A DNA stretch of 64,000 nucleotides from Nostoc sp. NIES-4103. Lineage in GTDB: Bacteria; Cyanobacteriota; Cyanobacteriia; Cyanobacteriales; Nostocaceae. The DNA lies in contig NZ_AP018288.1 of assembly GCF_002368335.1 (NCBI RefSeq), positions 6,828,436 through 6,892,435 of the forward strand. The letters are read 5' to 3'. The notes beneath the pieces are model-generated. The model ran no database searches. It worked only from the letters and a program-made list of their open reading frames with translations, and was not told where the DNA came from. Both the position numbers and the translations under genes were made by a program. Position 1 is the first letter of the stretch, and each line of letters starts with the position of its first letter. Below are positions 50,925-59,951 of the stretch, piece by piece.

Positions 50925-53384
50925 CTAAACCTGTGCTACTCCATCCAGTAAACCATCTGAAACTACAATCCCATTGTTAGCAGCAATTTTCTCAACAACT
51001 TCTGCATCAGCATCACTAATTATAGGCAATAAATGCTCATATAACTGCATCGCTTGCAAACAACTATTAATACTAGAAACTGCTGAATTATAACCCATAA
51101 TCTTTTGCTCAACAGCACTTAATAAACGCCCATTATTGAGAATCTTTTCTTCCGCTTCTTGTTGCAGCGTTTGTTCTAAATAAGTACGCGCTTGTGGATA
51201 CTGCTGTAAAATTTCATCTGCTTGCTTATCAGCGATTGGTAACAAATGAGTTTTGAGGGTTTGGTTGATGGTTTGGCGAAAGGATTTGCGAATAGTTTGA
51301 GAAACTTTAGGCTCAAAATCTAACTTCAATAATTGCCTAATTGCTGGTTCTGCTTCTATGACACTTTCAGCATCATAACCTTGGGAAGTTTGCTGTAAAG
51401 TTTGGCGAAATTGATATATAGAAAAAGTGCCTTCATCATAAAATCTGGGGCTTTCTCGCACGAAGCGATCGCATTCTACCCCAGCAGCACTCACTAAAGC
51501 CAAAGAAACTTGTTTTTCTACAAATTTTAACTCTTGTTCAATGCCGCTATCATTACCTAATAAGCGGTACAACTGACGATAATATTCTGACTTGCGAACC
51601 TTCTCTATCAACCGCTGAAACAAATTAGCAACAACTTGCTGGGAAGAATCAACTAAAATATCTTCCAATTGATTGGATAAATAATAAAATGCCTCTACTA
51701 AAATAGCAATCAATGGCGCTGTTGCATTCCGCGGATGGCTGAGGGTTGCACGTCGATAAGCATCAGCTACAGAAAAATTATCTAATAACTCATCTAAACG
51801 ACGAATCATCCGTGATTGTAATTGCCGAAAATCTGCTTCAAAAGCATCACAGGCATTAGTAATTAAGAGATTTACTTCTTCTGTGATGTGCAAACTAAAT
51901 TCTTTACCAAGTTGCTGTAGTTGCTGGTTAAGACGTTGCAACTCTTGTGCCTTCATGGCTTCAATTTCTCGCGGCTGACTTTCTAAATCCCGTTGCACAG
52001 ATTGATAATATTTTTTCAGTTTAATACATACATCTTCCAAGTCATCAGCAAGATTTTGAAAAAGTTGCGGGCATTTTTCTTCAGTCAGGTAACGAGTAAT
52101 AGCTGTACGAAATTCTTCGATACCACTATCTTGAATTAGTTGTTTAATTAAAGGCGTTCCTTGTTCAGATAAAATCCGCACATAATTTTCATTGGGAGTT
52201 TCAAAACCATTCAGGGAAATCCGAAACTGACTGGCAGAAAGTTTCCCAGAACTCACACAGTAATTGTTAAATGCAAAAACAAATTGTGGCGTTTCCTCGT
52301 TACCATTCAAATTTTTGACACTTTCTGCAAAAATAGAATCTAAACCAAATCTATCTTGGATATTTGTCTGTTTAATTTGACTGCCGTAAAAGCCGAGTAA
52401 CCCACTGGTTTTATAAACTCGATTGGTATCATGAAACTGTGCAGTAATTAAATTATCCAATCGCTGCCTTAGCTGGGTATTGTACCAAGTTTCATCGATG
52501 CGGTTGAAGACATAAAAAACGCGATCGCGTATTCCTGCATTTGAACGCATCGTTTCTAAAAGTTCTGTTTCTTCCTTTGTCATATCACCAGCGGATGCAG
52601 GTTTCAAGACACACACCACCGCTGATGTATCAGGATGTTGAATTTTGGCGTAAGTTAGCTGTGCATCTTTCTCTACTGGTGCATCAATTCCTGGTGTGTC
52701 AATAATGACATTTCCATCTTCTAAAAGGGGATGATTACAGTAATATTCAATCCGCTTTAAAACTGCACTATTGCTACCACGACGCGCATATCCAGCAGCT
52801 TCTTTTAAATTAGAAAAATTAAATTGCTCCATGGAATATGTAGCATTATTTACCGTGTTAATATATTGACGGTTTGCTTGATACCCTTCCAGCAACAATA
52901 ATAATGCTTTCGCTTGCTTTGCACGTTCCGATTTACTTTCACCACCTTCTTGCTGAATGATAACTTGGCATCCTTCGCATAAAAGGCTAACTACTTCGGC
53001 TTGATTGATATTGGCTGCTGTTTTAAATCCCAATTGTTGACATAAAGAACTTGCTTGTTCTCGAATCTCTGCTTCACTTAAAAATGTCAAAACAACCCGT
53101 TCTTTATCTATGGGTGCATACTCAATCTTGCATTCTGTACCTGTGGCGTGTCCCTCAGCGCTGTAGAGTAATTCCCGTTCTAGCAGTGCATTAATTAGCA
53201 TCGATTTTCCTGCACTAAATGCACCTGCAAACACAATTTCAAACTTGGGAGAAATCGCTTTACTCAGAGAAGTTTGTACAGGTGTAATATCTTGGGAACG
53301 TAAAGATGATTCTTGCTGTAAAAGTTGTAATATAGATTCTACTTGCTCTTTCAAATTTTGACACTGAGGAAGCAGGTTTGACAT
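50925..53384 (-). CDS. Bacterial dynamin-like GTPase
   Basis: 819 residues. The GTPase domain has the P-loop GAFSAGKS (54-61), switch DTPGIDAP, and the guanine-specificity motif FNRIDE. Long helical coiled-coil segments follow (for example ~435-520 and ~560-700), typical of the dynamin neck and trunk. It resembles the cyanobacterial BDLP class that remodels membranes but is longer (~690 residues is usual), with a larger C-terminal helical part. It stands alone without the tandem partner gene seen in many bacterial dynamin pairs. It probably acts at the thylakoid or plasma membrane. Confidence 0.88.
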   Translation of the reverse strand: MSNLLPQCQNLKEQVESILQLLQQESSLRSQDITPVQTSLSKAISPKFEIVFAGAFSAGKSMLINALLERELLYSAEGHATGTECKIEYAPIDKERVVLTFLSEAEIREQASSLCQQLGFKTAANINQAEVVSLLCEGCQVIIQQEGGESKSERAKQAKALLLLLEGYQANRQYINTVNNATYSMEQFNFSNLKEAAGYARRGSNSAVLKRIEYYCNHPLLEDGNVIIDTPGIDAPVEKDAQLTYAKIQHPDTSAVVCVLKPASAGDMTKEETELLETMRSNAGIRDRVFYVFNRIDETWYNTQLRQRLDNLITAQFHDTNRVYKTSGLLGFYGSQIKQTNIQDRFGLDSIFAESVKNLNGNEETPQFVFAFNNYCVSSGKLSASQFRISLNGFETPNENYVRILSEQGTPLIKQLIQDSGIEEFRTAITRYLTEEKCPQLFQNLADDLEDVCIKLKKYYQSVQRDLESQPREIEAMKAQELQRLNQQLQQLGKEFSLHITEEVNLLITNACDAFEADFRQLQSRMIRRLDELLDNFSVADAYRRATLSHPRNATAPLIAILVEAFYYLSNQLEDILVDSSQQVVANLFQRLIEKVRKSEYYRQLYRLLGNDSGIEQELKFVEKQVSLALVSAAGVECDRFVRESPRFYDEGTFSIYQFRQTLQQTSQGYDAESVIEAEPAIRQLLKLDFEPKVSQTIRKSFRQTINQTLKTHLLPIADKQADEILQQYPQARTYLEQTLQQEAEEKILNNGRLLSAVEQKIMGYNSAVSSINSCLQAMQLYEHLLPIISDADAEVVEKIAANNGIVVSDGLLDGVAQV

Positions 53385-53481
53385 TATTAAGCACCAATAA
53401 ATACTTATGTGTATTTTATTAGTATTTAAATGGCTGACGCTTCAGTAGTCTTACTGAGGTAAATTTATTTGATTACCTTTT

Positions 53482-53895
53482 ATGAAAGTTTTTGCTATCA
53501 GACTAAAACCTGACGAAGATTTAAGGCAAAGCTTAAAGAACTTTGCCATGCAACAAGATATTAAGGCAGGATTTATTTTAAGTGCGATCGGCAGCTTAAA
53601 ACAAGCAACAATTCGCTTTGCTAATCAAGAAAATATTACAGTACTAAAAGATAAATTTGAAATTCTAACTATCAGCGGTACAATAGCAACCACCGGTGTA
53701 CACTTACATATTGCTATTTCTGATCAACAAGGCAAAACTATTGGTGGGCATCTTGTTGATGATAGTATCATTTACACAACGGCTGAAATAGTCATCGGTG
53801 CTAGTGAAGAATTTATCTTTAATAGAACTTTGGATGAACAAACAGGTTATTTAGAATTGGAAATTGTCAAAAAAATTAATTTAGAGCAAAGTTGA
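53482..53895 (+). CDS. PPC/DUF296 domain protein
   Basis: 137 residues comprising one PPC (DUF296) domain. The N-terminal FAIRLKPDEDLRQSL, the GFILSAIGSLKQATIRF strand-helix and GGHLVDDSIIYTTAEIVIG are characteristic. In plants the domain is joined to AT-hooks; stand-alone bacterial forms are trimeric and of unknown function. A His in GVHLHIAISD and GGHL could form a metal site, as in structurally known homologues. Its stop overlaps the start of the following methyltransferase gene. Confidence 0.87.
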   Translation: MKVFAIRLKPDEDLRQSLKNFAMQQDIKAGFILSAIGSLKQATIRFANQENITVLKDKFEILTISGTIATTGVHLHIAISDQQGKTIGGHLVDDSIIYTTAEIVIGASEEFIFNRTLDEQTGYLELEIVKKINLEQS

Positions 53896-54542
53896 TAACT
53901 TGCACCACCATCCAAATGATTGAAACTAGAGTTCGCAAACAGTACAACGAGTTAGCAGCCGTTTATGATCTACGTTGGAAAAGTTATATAGCTAACACAT
54001 TATCTTTTCTTAAAACCTGGGCAGAGATATCACCAACAGATACTGTACTTGATGTTGCCTGTGGTACTGGTGAGTTTGAACGTTTACTACTGGCCGAGTA
54101 TGCATCGCAACATATTGTAGGGGTAGACATTTCAGATCAGATGTTGGCGATCGCCCAAAAGAAATGTAGTGCTTATCTTCAAGTATCATTTGATACCGCA
54201 AGTGCCTCAGGTTTGCCATTTGACAGTAATAGTTTCGATGTGATTGTGTCTGCTAATTCGTTTCACTACTTTGATCACCCACTTACTGCATTAAAGGAGA
54301 TGAGACGTGTCCTTAAGCCTGATGGTAAAGTCATTATCCTGGATTGGTGTAGAGATTATTTACTTTGTCAAATATGTGACATTCTATTAAAGGCTTTTGA
54401 TCCAGCTCATCAGCAGTGTTATACCCAAAATGAATTTCACCGCTTGCTTGAAGATGCAAATTTTGCGGTTTCTCGTGCAACCAGAATTCGTTTTGGTGTT
54501 GTGTGGGGATTAATGGTAGCTACAGCAAACCTAAAAGAGTAA
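53892..54542 (+). CDS. Class I SAM-dependent methyltransferase
   Basis: Up to 216 residues. Motif I is VLDVACGTGEFERLL, the acidic residue after beta-2 is VGVDISDQM, and motif post-I/II are FDVIVSANSFHYF and LKPDGKVIILDW, as in ubiquinone/arsenite-type Methyltransf_11 enzymes. The TTG at 53892 overlaps the DUF296 stop (TTGATAA), which suggests coupling; an ATG at 53916 would shorten it by eight residues and has no better ribosome site. The substrate is unknown; association with DUF296 is the only clue. Confidence 0.82.
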   Translation: MITCTTIQMIETRVRKQYNELAAVYDLRWKSYIANTLSFLKTWAEISPTDTVLDVACGTGEFERLLLAEYASQHIVGVDISDQMLAIAQKKCSAYLQVSFDTASASGLPFDSNSFDVIVSANSFHYFDHPLTALKEMRRVLKPDGKVIILDWCRDYLLCQICDILLKAFDPAHQQCYTQNEFHRLLEDANFAVSRATRIRFGVVWGLMVATANLKE

Positions 54543-54839
54543 TGTTACGGAAGCTGTAAAACTAATGCACTGCGATCGCATTTTACAGCAGATGGTAAAA
54601 ATGCTTGAATTCAAAGTCAGAAAACCCTTACTGGGGTTTGTGACTTCGATTGCCAGAATCACGATATCTTAAGCTTTGCGTGGCAGTAAAATGTGTCTTC
54701 GCTATTTCTCCCCCAAATACTGCTCAAATTTCTTCTCTCTCGTTTGGTCTATCTCTCCTTGAGGATTGAGATCCTATCCCAATCGATTTGTATAGAAGCA
54801 GAACCCCTCAAAGTATTGTAGTGGTCAGGGAGAAAGACT

Positions 54840-55292
54840 GTGTTAGATATCGATGAAATGGGATCGAAGGAAATACATGACCTTTTACAAAGGATAGAGT
54901 ATGGACACTTAGGCTGTACATCAGAAGGACATCCCTACGTGGTGCCGATGCACTATTATTTCGAGAATCCTAATTTATATATCTTTACAACCGAAGGAAT
55001 GAAGACAAAGTACATTGATGCGAATCCGGAGGTGTGTCTACAGGTCGAAGAGATTCACAACCTATCCCATTGGCGCAGTGTAGTTGTTATGGGTCGAGCT
55101 GAACGCCTAACAGAGCAGCAAGAATTTGATCATGCCATGCAGTTTATTAAAGCACAGAATCCAAAGCTTTCACCTGCGCTGAATCGAACTTGGATAGATG
55201 TTTGGGGACGAGCAAATGTAATTGTCATCTACCGCATTTATCCTAGCGAGATGACCGGGCGAACAACTGAAGGGGTCAGCAGTCGGCCGTAA
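54840..55292 (+). CDS. Pyridoxamine 5'-phosphate oxidase-family FMN-binding protein
   Basis: 150 residues. GTG start with AGGGAG nine bases upstream. The segments YGHLGCTSEGHPYVVPMHYYFE and IYIFTTEGMKTKYIDANPEV (approximate) match the split-barrel FMN-binding fold, including the NimA/general-stress subgroup. Such proteins reduce nitro-compounds or bind FMN or F420. No neighbour helps the assignment. Confidence 0.83.
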   Translation: MLDIDEMGSKEIHDLLQRIEYGHLGCTSEGHPYVVPMHYYFENPNLYIFTTEGMKTKYIDANPEVCLQVEEIHNLSHWRSVVVMGRAERLTEQQEFDHAMQFIKAQNPKLSPALNRTWIDVWGRANVIVIYRIYPSEMTGRTTEGVSSRP

Positions 55293-55384
55293 TTGAGTTA
55301 TCAACATGGATTTCATCTGATTTTCCGTATTTGGCAGAGAAAGAAATGGTATAACATCCGCAATTGGAGCGAAGAAGTTTAACC

Positions 55385-55711
55385 ATGATTGGCAACTCGT
55401 TGCAGTGTGAATATATCGGTTGGGGAAACTTAGATCAGTTGCGATCGCAGTCTGTCGCTGAAAATGAAGCGTTAATTTTTACACCTCTTGCGGATAATGC
55501 TCCTAAGTTAATTCACGGCTTTTTGGATTGTCTGCGATCGCCAGAACTGCAAGCTAAAATCCCGCAACAGTTTTCAGAAAATGATGTCGCAGGAGTTATG
55601 GTAGAAATGGTGAGAACGTTGCCGGAAAGCCTTTTAAAAGAGTGGAGAAATCAATCCAACACCACCGATCAAAGAGCAGTTTGTGCAATCCTACGTTGGG
55701 CTACAAGTTAA
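55385..55711 (+). CDS. Hypothetical protein, not recognised
   Basis: 108 residues from the ATG at 55385, with GAAGAAG upstream; the frame extends to 55364 without a better start. It appears to be a mixed alpha/beta soluble protein (CEYIGWGNLDQLRSQSVAENEA ... LPESLLKEWRNQSNTTDQRA split by conserved-looking acidic helices). HIP1 sites inside the frame support normal coding use. It ends one base before the stop of the converging RNA methyltransferase gene. Confidence 0.6.
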   Translation: MIGNSLQCEYIGWGNLDQLRSQSVAENEALIFTPLADNAPKLIHGFLDCLRSPELQAKIPQQFSENDVAGVMVEMVRTLPESLLKEWRNQSNTTDQRAVCAILRWATS

Positions 55712-55712
55712 G

Positions 55713-56666
55713 TTACAAATTTTGTATAATGCCCAAACTATGGAATACATCTAAATCTAGTTCTTTAGCCTCACCGTCCTCAGTATTTTGAAAAAGCACT
55801 GTAAAGGCACCAGCACCTAACCTATCTTGGGGAAACATCCGATAGCAAGGCATAGTAGTTAAATGCGATTGATGGTCTTGTAAATGACTAACTTTAACTG
55901 CTTGAAACTGCGGAAACCGTGACAAAAACCATTCACAAACTTCCTCATTCTCTTCTGGGGAATAGGTGCAAGTCATATAAGCAAGATAACCTTGTGGAGC
56001 AACTAGTTGAGCAGAGTTAGCGATAATCCTTTTTTGCCGATTTGCACTTTTATTGATAGCAGTAGGGTGGAAACATCCCACTGCTTTTTCACCTTTAGCT
56101 AATAAAGATTGCCCAGTACAAGGAGCATCTACCATCACTAAATTACTTGATAATGGTATGTTTTCTGCAAAAATACTAGAATCTCTACTCATAACAGTAC
56201 AAGGTTTAATATGGCAACGCCTTAAATTAGAAATTAGCATACCCAAACGTTTACCAATTACCTCATTACTTATGAGTAAGTCAGGTTGCAAAGCTTGATA
56301 AGCAAAAATACTTTTACCTCCCGGAGAAGCACACATATCAAAAACTAAACGTACCCGCTGAGGAATTTCTAACAAAGTTGCAGCCGCAAATACAGAAGAA
56401 AAATCTAAACAATAGAAATATCCTTGGTGATGTAGGGGATGTTGACCTGGTTTTTCTCCTAGGTGTAAACGGTCTATAAATTGTGGTTGCCAAATTGCTG
56501 GTGTTTCCACTGAAAAAGGTAAGATTTCCGGCTTTTGTTGACACCAAATAATACATGGTTGAAAAGATTGAGGATGAATTAATGCTTCGATAAATTTTTC
56601 TTGATTATCAGGGTTTTCAAATAAACGCCGGGAGAGTTTAAGTAATAAATTTGATGGTTTTTCCAT
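55713..56666 (-). CDS. NOL1/NOP2/Sun-type RNA m5C methyltransferase
   Basis: 317 residues. The SAM-binding motif is FDMCASPGGKS (~107-117), motif IV is VDAPCTGQSL (the second Cys), and motif VI is MTCTYSPEENEEV (the catalytic TC). The order and spacing match bacterial RsmB/RsmF-like rRNA m5C methyltransferases. The N-terminal part is short compared with RsmB, lacking the NusB-like domain, so RsmF-like is more likely. It converges tail to tail with the preceding gene, with a one-base gap. Confidence 0.88.
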   Translation of the reverse strand: MEKPSNLLLKLSRRLFENPDNQEKFIEALIHPQSFQPCIIWCQQKPEILPFSVETPAIWQPQFIDRLHLGEKPGQHPLHHQGYFYCLDFSSVFAAATLLEIPQRVRLVFDMCASPGGKSIFAYQALQPDLLISNEVIGKRLGMLISNLRRCHIKPCTVMSRDSSIFAENIPLSSNLVMVDAPCTGQSLLAKGEKAVGCFHPTAINKSANRQKRIIANSAQLVAPQGYLAYMTCTYSPEENEEVCEWFLSRFPQFQAVKVSHLQDHQSHLTTMPCYRMFPQDRLGAGAFTVLFQNTEDGEAKELDLDVFHSLGIIQNL

Positions 56667-56899
56667 TAGTAAAACTGTTACAGAAGAACAATGCTATGAA
56701 GTGGCTTGGCTTCATACTGAAAATATAATGACCGCCATTTTCACGGGGAATAAATAGGCGTGTAAGAATCAGTCTTGTAGATAAAGGGTAAAGATGTTTC
56801 TTTCCCTTTACTTTTCTTCATACCTGCTTACACCCTTCTCTGCTGCACTTTCCACATAACTTGAAAAATCAGAACAACCCCACTGCATCGGAGATGGTC

Positions 56900-58327
56900 A
56901 TGGTATTAGATAATTTTCAGCGAAAATTACGCCAAGAAGCACAACTGTGGCGAGATGAAGGAATAATTAGTGCTTCGCAATACGAACAAATTGCAGACCG
57001 TTATCAATTTAAGAACTTAGAAGCAGCTGCACGCGATCGCTCTACAATGATTGCGATCGCTACAGGCGGTGTCCTTCTATGTTTAGGTGTGATTACCTTT
57101 GTAGTAGCTAACTGGGAAGTATGGCCACGAGAAGTTAAATTCATCCTGATGATGAGTTTGTTTTTCTCAGTGAGTATCATTGGTTTTTACACAAGACAAG
57201 CGACATTAGGCAAAAATGAAGGAAAGAAACCGCAACGCAGTAAACGCTTACTAGGAGAAGCATTGCTCATTTTAGGTGCTTTTATTTTAGGCGCAAACAT
57301 AGTACTGATGGCCCAGATTTTCAATATTAACGGTTCCACTACCGAACTGTTTTTTGCTTGGGGATTTGGTGTTTTGCTCATGGCCTATAGTCTGTCGTTA
57401 AATTCCTTGGGAATTATGGCAATTATCCTAGTACAAATAGGGTATTGGGCAGGCATAGGAGACTTATCTTATACTTCCACTTATTCAGGTAACTCGTCTT
57501 GGGCAAGGTTAGTATTACAACATATGCCCCTATTATCATGGCTTTTGTTTGTACCTTTAGCCTACTTTTGTCGATCGCGTTGGATTTTTGCCCTCGCCGC
57601 CTTCAGCTTTGCTAGTTCTTTAGTATTCAACCTTGATCCTTTACCACTTCTGAACCTTGCAAATGTTGCTCCTTGGGTAGCATCTTTCGCTTTTGCACTT
57701 CCACCCGCATTATTCTGGAGTTATGACGACTTACTGTTTCCTACCATCAACTACAGGTTATTTCAACCCCTAGCCCGCGATTTAGCCCTAGTGGCTTTTG
57801 GACTTGTCTTTTACATTCTATCTTTTCGTTGGCAATGGCAAGGTCAATCCTACAGTTCCTATCCGCCAACGACTACCAGCGTGTTTATGTCTCTTCCCAT
57901 CATTGATTTGGGAATTCTTAGCGGCTTAGCAGTATTGCAATGGTTGTTTTTGCTGCGTCACAGAAGTAACCCTCCCCGCCGGGAAGCAGTTTTCTCAACT
58001 GCGATTATTACCACCTTTATTGGCTTCATCGCCATAGTACCTTTCTGGCATCAAGCTATCACTCGTATAGGCGACTTGGGCAGTTTTATTTTCAATGTAC
58101 TTTTGGCAGTTTTGGCTTGGGGACTTATTCAAGAAGGATTGAAGTTAAGTGACAGGCGTGCCTTTTGGGGCGGTATGCTATTATTAACGCTGCAAATCAT
58201 TAGTCGGGTGCTAGAGTACGACACTGACTTACTTTTCAGGTCGCTGGTGTTTATTATGTGCGGTTCTGTATTAATTAGTGCTGGACTTTGGTTTGAACGT
58301 CGCCTAACTCCTGCAAGTAAGAAGTAG
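56900..58327 (+). CDS. DUF2157 membrane protein
   Basis: 475 residues from the ATG at 56900, with GGAG six bases upstream; in-frame starts at 56894 and TTG 56861 are possible. Residues ~1-50 are a soluble helical head (FQRKLRQEAQLWRDEGIISA), typical of DUF2157, and about 12 membrane segments follow. It is directly followed by a GDYXXLXY-domain gene; the two families co-occur widely and some proteins fuse them. They probably form a membrane complex of unknown function. Confidence 0.85.
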   Translation: MVLDNFQRKLRQEAQLWRDEGIISASQYEQIADRYQFKNLEAAARDRSTMIAIATGGVLLCLGVITFVVANWEVWPREVKFILMMSLFFSVSIIGFYTRQATLGKNEGKKPQRSKRLLGEALLILGAFILGANIVLMAQIFNINGSTTELFFAWGFGVLLMAYSLSLNSLGIMAIILVQIGYWAGIGDLSYTSTYSGNSSWARLVLQHMPLLSWLLFVPLAYFCRSRWIFALAAFSFASSLVFNLDPLPLLNLANVAPWVASFAFALPPALFWSYDDLLFPTINYRLFQPLARDLALVAFGLVFYILSFRWQWQGQSYSSYPPTTTSVFMSLPIIDLGILSGLAVLQWLFLLRHRSNPPRREAVFSTAIITTFIGFIAIVPFWHQAITRIGDLGSFIFNVLLAVLAWGLIQEGLKLSDRRAFWGGMLLLTLQIISRVLEYDTDLLFRSLVFIMCGSVLISAGLWFERRLTPASKK

Positions 58328-58423
58328 TATGTTGAGTGATGACTGTTGACTGATGACTGTTGTCTCTGCGTAAGTCCTAATTCTGCTTTTGATTTCCCTA
58401 ATACCTTTTTTAGGACTACGCTC

Positions 58424-59197
58424 ATGAAAAGTGAATCCTCTGAATCTAGCAAGAAAGGTGATTCTGCTGAATCTAGCAAGAAAATTGAATCGTCTGAATC
58501 TAGTAAAAATAAATCTTTGTCTCCCGAAGCGGAATTTTCTAAAAAGCTGACTTTTCGGGATTATCTAATTGCTACTGAACAAAAAGCGAACCAGCCTTTA
58601 CCTTTTTGGCGGCTGTTGGTTCCTCTGCTAGTTCAAACAGGAATTATTTTGGCAGTTCCCACCCAAGCAATGTACACTAACCTCACAGGCAAAGAGGTAA
58701 TTCTGCAAACCGTGCCTGTAAACTCCAATAATGTACTGCAAGGTGACTCCCTAAACCTCGACTACAATATTTCCCGCATTTCAACTTTAAGAAGACTTCC
58801 TGGTTGGGAAAATTTGCTTAGAGAAAATCGGGGGAATAACAGACAATTACTACCAGGAACTAACTTATACGTAATTTTGCAAGAGCAACAATCCTTTACT
58901 GATGGGGTTCCTAGAGCTTGGCGACCAGTGCGTGTTAGTAGCAATATGCCTACGTACCTGTCAAGCAATCAAGTAGCCTTGAGAGGTGTGTATGAGAATG
59001 GTTTAGTCAACTACGGTGTGGAAACATACAATGTTACAGAAGAGATGCGATCGCAGATGAGTAACGATATATCTCGCGCTGTTCGACAAACCCGAAACGG
59101 ACAGCAACGACCCATAGTAGTGAAAGTCAAAGTAGACCAACAAGGTAACGCTGTACCGATGAGCCTTTGGGTGCGCGATCGCAATTATCGTTTCTAG
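58424..59197 (+). CDS. GDYXXLXY domain protein
   Basis: 257 residues from the ATG at 58424. An N-terminal Ser/Glu/Lys-rich region consists of three near repeats of about nine residues (ESSESSKKG, SAESSKKI, SSESSKNK). One transmembrane helix follows (~62-82, LLVPLLVQTGIILAV), then an extracytoplasmic domain with the family signature VLQGDSLNLDY. The pairing with DUF2157 is as above. The gap between the two genes (96 bases) holds a solo TGCGTAAGTCCTA end of the palindromic element family. Confidence 0.83.
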   Translation: MKSESSESSKKGDSAESSKKIESSESSKNKSLSPEAEFSKKLTFRDYLIATEQKANQPLPFWRLLVPLLVQTGIILAVPTQAMYTNLTGKEVILQTVPVNSNNVLQGDSLNLDYNISRISTLRRLPGWENLLRENRGNNRQLLPGTNLYVILQEQQSFTDGVPRAWRPVRVSSNMPTYLSSNQVALRGVYENGLVNYGVETYNVTEEMRSQMSNDISRAVRQTRNGQQRPIVVKVKVDQQGNAVPMSLWVRDRNYRF

Positions 59198-59382
59198 CAC
59201 TTGGCTCAAGCAGGGGAGATGGGGAGGATAAGGGGGATGAGGAAGAAATAACTCCTAATTCTTAACTCTTAACTTTTATCTACTCCCTTCCCATTGTTTA
59301 AGATTATCAATGTAATTTTTTCTCCTCTGCTCCCCTGCTCAAAAAAGCCTGCCTTCACCCGGCAATTTTGGGTTGCCAGACC

Positions 59383-59622
59383 CTAATCTTGGTGGCGTGC
59401 ATTCCATGCTACACCAAAAGCTGCCCCTGCCCCAGCTACCAACCCGGTACTCATTCCCTGTATAGTTTTTTCAATGGGGTCTTGAGTTAAGCAATCGCTT
59501 GTAATTTTATCAGCACGCAAGCAAAGATTGCTCTCTGCCCAACTGGTTGTACCTCCCAGAATTACACCAGCTACACTACAGGAAACAACAAGCAGTAAAA
59601 GGCGTTTGGTTTTTCTATCCAT
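59383..59622 (-). CDS. Small secreted or anchored protein
   Basis: 79 residues from the ATG at 59622 (or 83 from 59634). A basic N-terminus and hydrophobic stretch (KRLLLLVVSCSVAGVILGGT) form a signal peptide or anchor, ending TSWAES. The mature part has two cysteines (NLCLRADKITSDCLTQ) and a glycine-rich hydrophobic helix (GLVAGAGAAFGVAWNA). The family is not recognised. It lies alone between the GDYXXLXY gene and sppA. Confidence 0.6.
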   Translation of the reverse strand: MDRKTKRLLLLVVSCSVAGVILGGTTSWAESNLCLRADKITSDCLTQDPIEKTIQGMSTGLVAGAGAAFGVAWNARHQD

Positions 59623-59737
59623 AGATGGATGCATAAAAAATTAGAGTCAGTAGTTAATCTTCAACTACTTTACACTATAAAATTGTGGGCAGCTTGGTAG
59701 TCATGCCGGTAGGGTAATCCCATTTTACGAAATACCT

Positions 59738-59843
59738 AATACCAATTCGTAATTCGTAATTCGTAATTCGTAATTAAGAAAGTTAGATATGGTCTGGGTT
59801 TTGTGGTTTGGATGTGTTGCTGGATTTTGGAGAATTGGTATAA
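59738..59843. mobile_element. ~105-base MITE with IS630-type ends
   Basis: AATACCAATTCG (59738-59749) and ATTTTGGAGAATTGGTATAA (59824-59843) are inverted ends of the same sequence as the IS630 remnant at 13619-14275. The interior has four AATTCGT units and no coding capacity. TA flanks both sides. The remaining spacer to 59951 is repeat-rich (CCCCATG units at 59918-59949). Confidence 0.65.
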
Positions 59844-59951
59844 CACACCGAAAATCAAGTGATGGTGCGGCGCTTGGCTACAACACACCCTATTGGCTAA
59901 GGGAAGGGAATTACCAATGCCCCATGCCCTATGCCCTATGCCCCATGCCCA

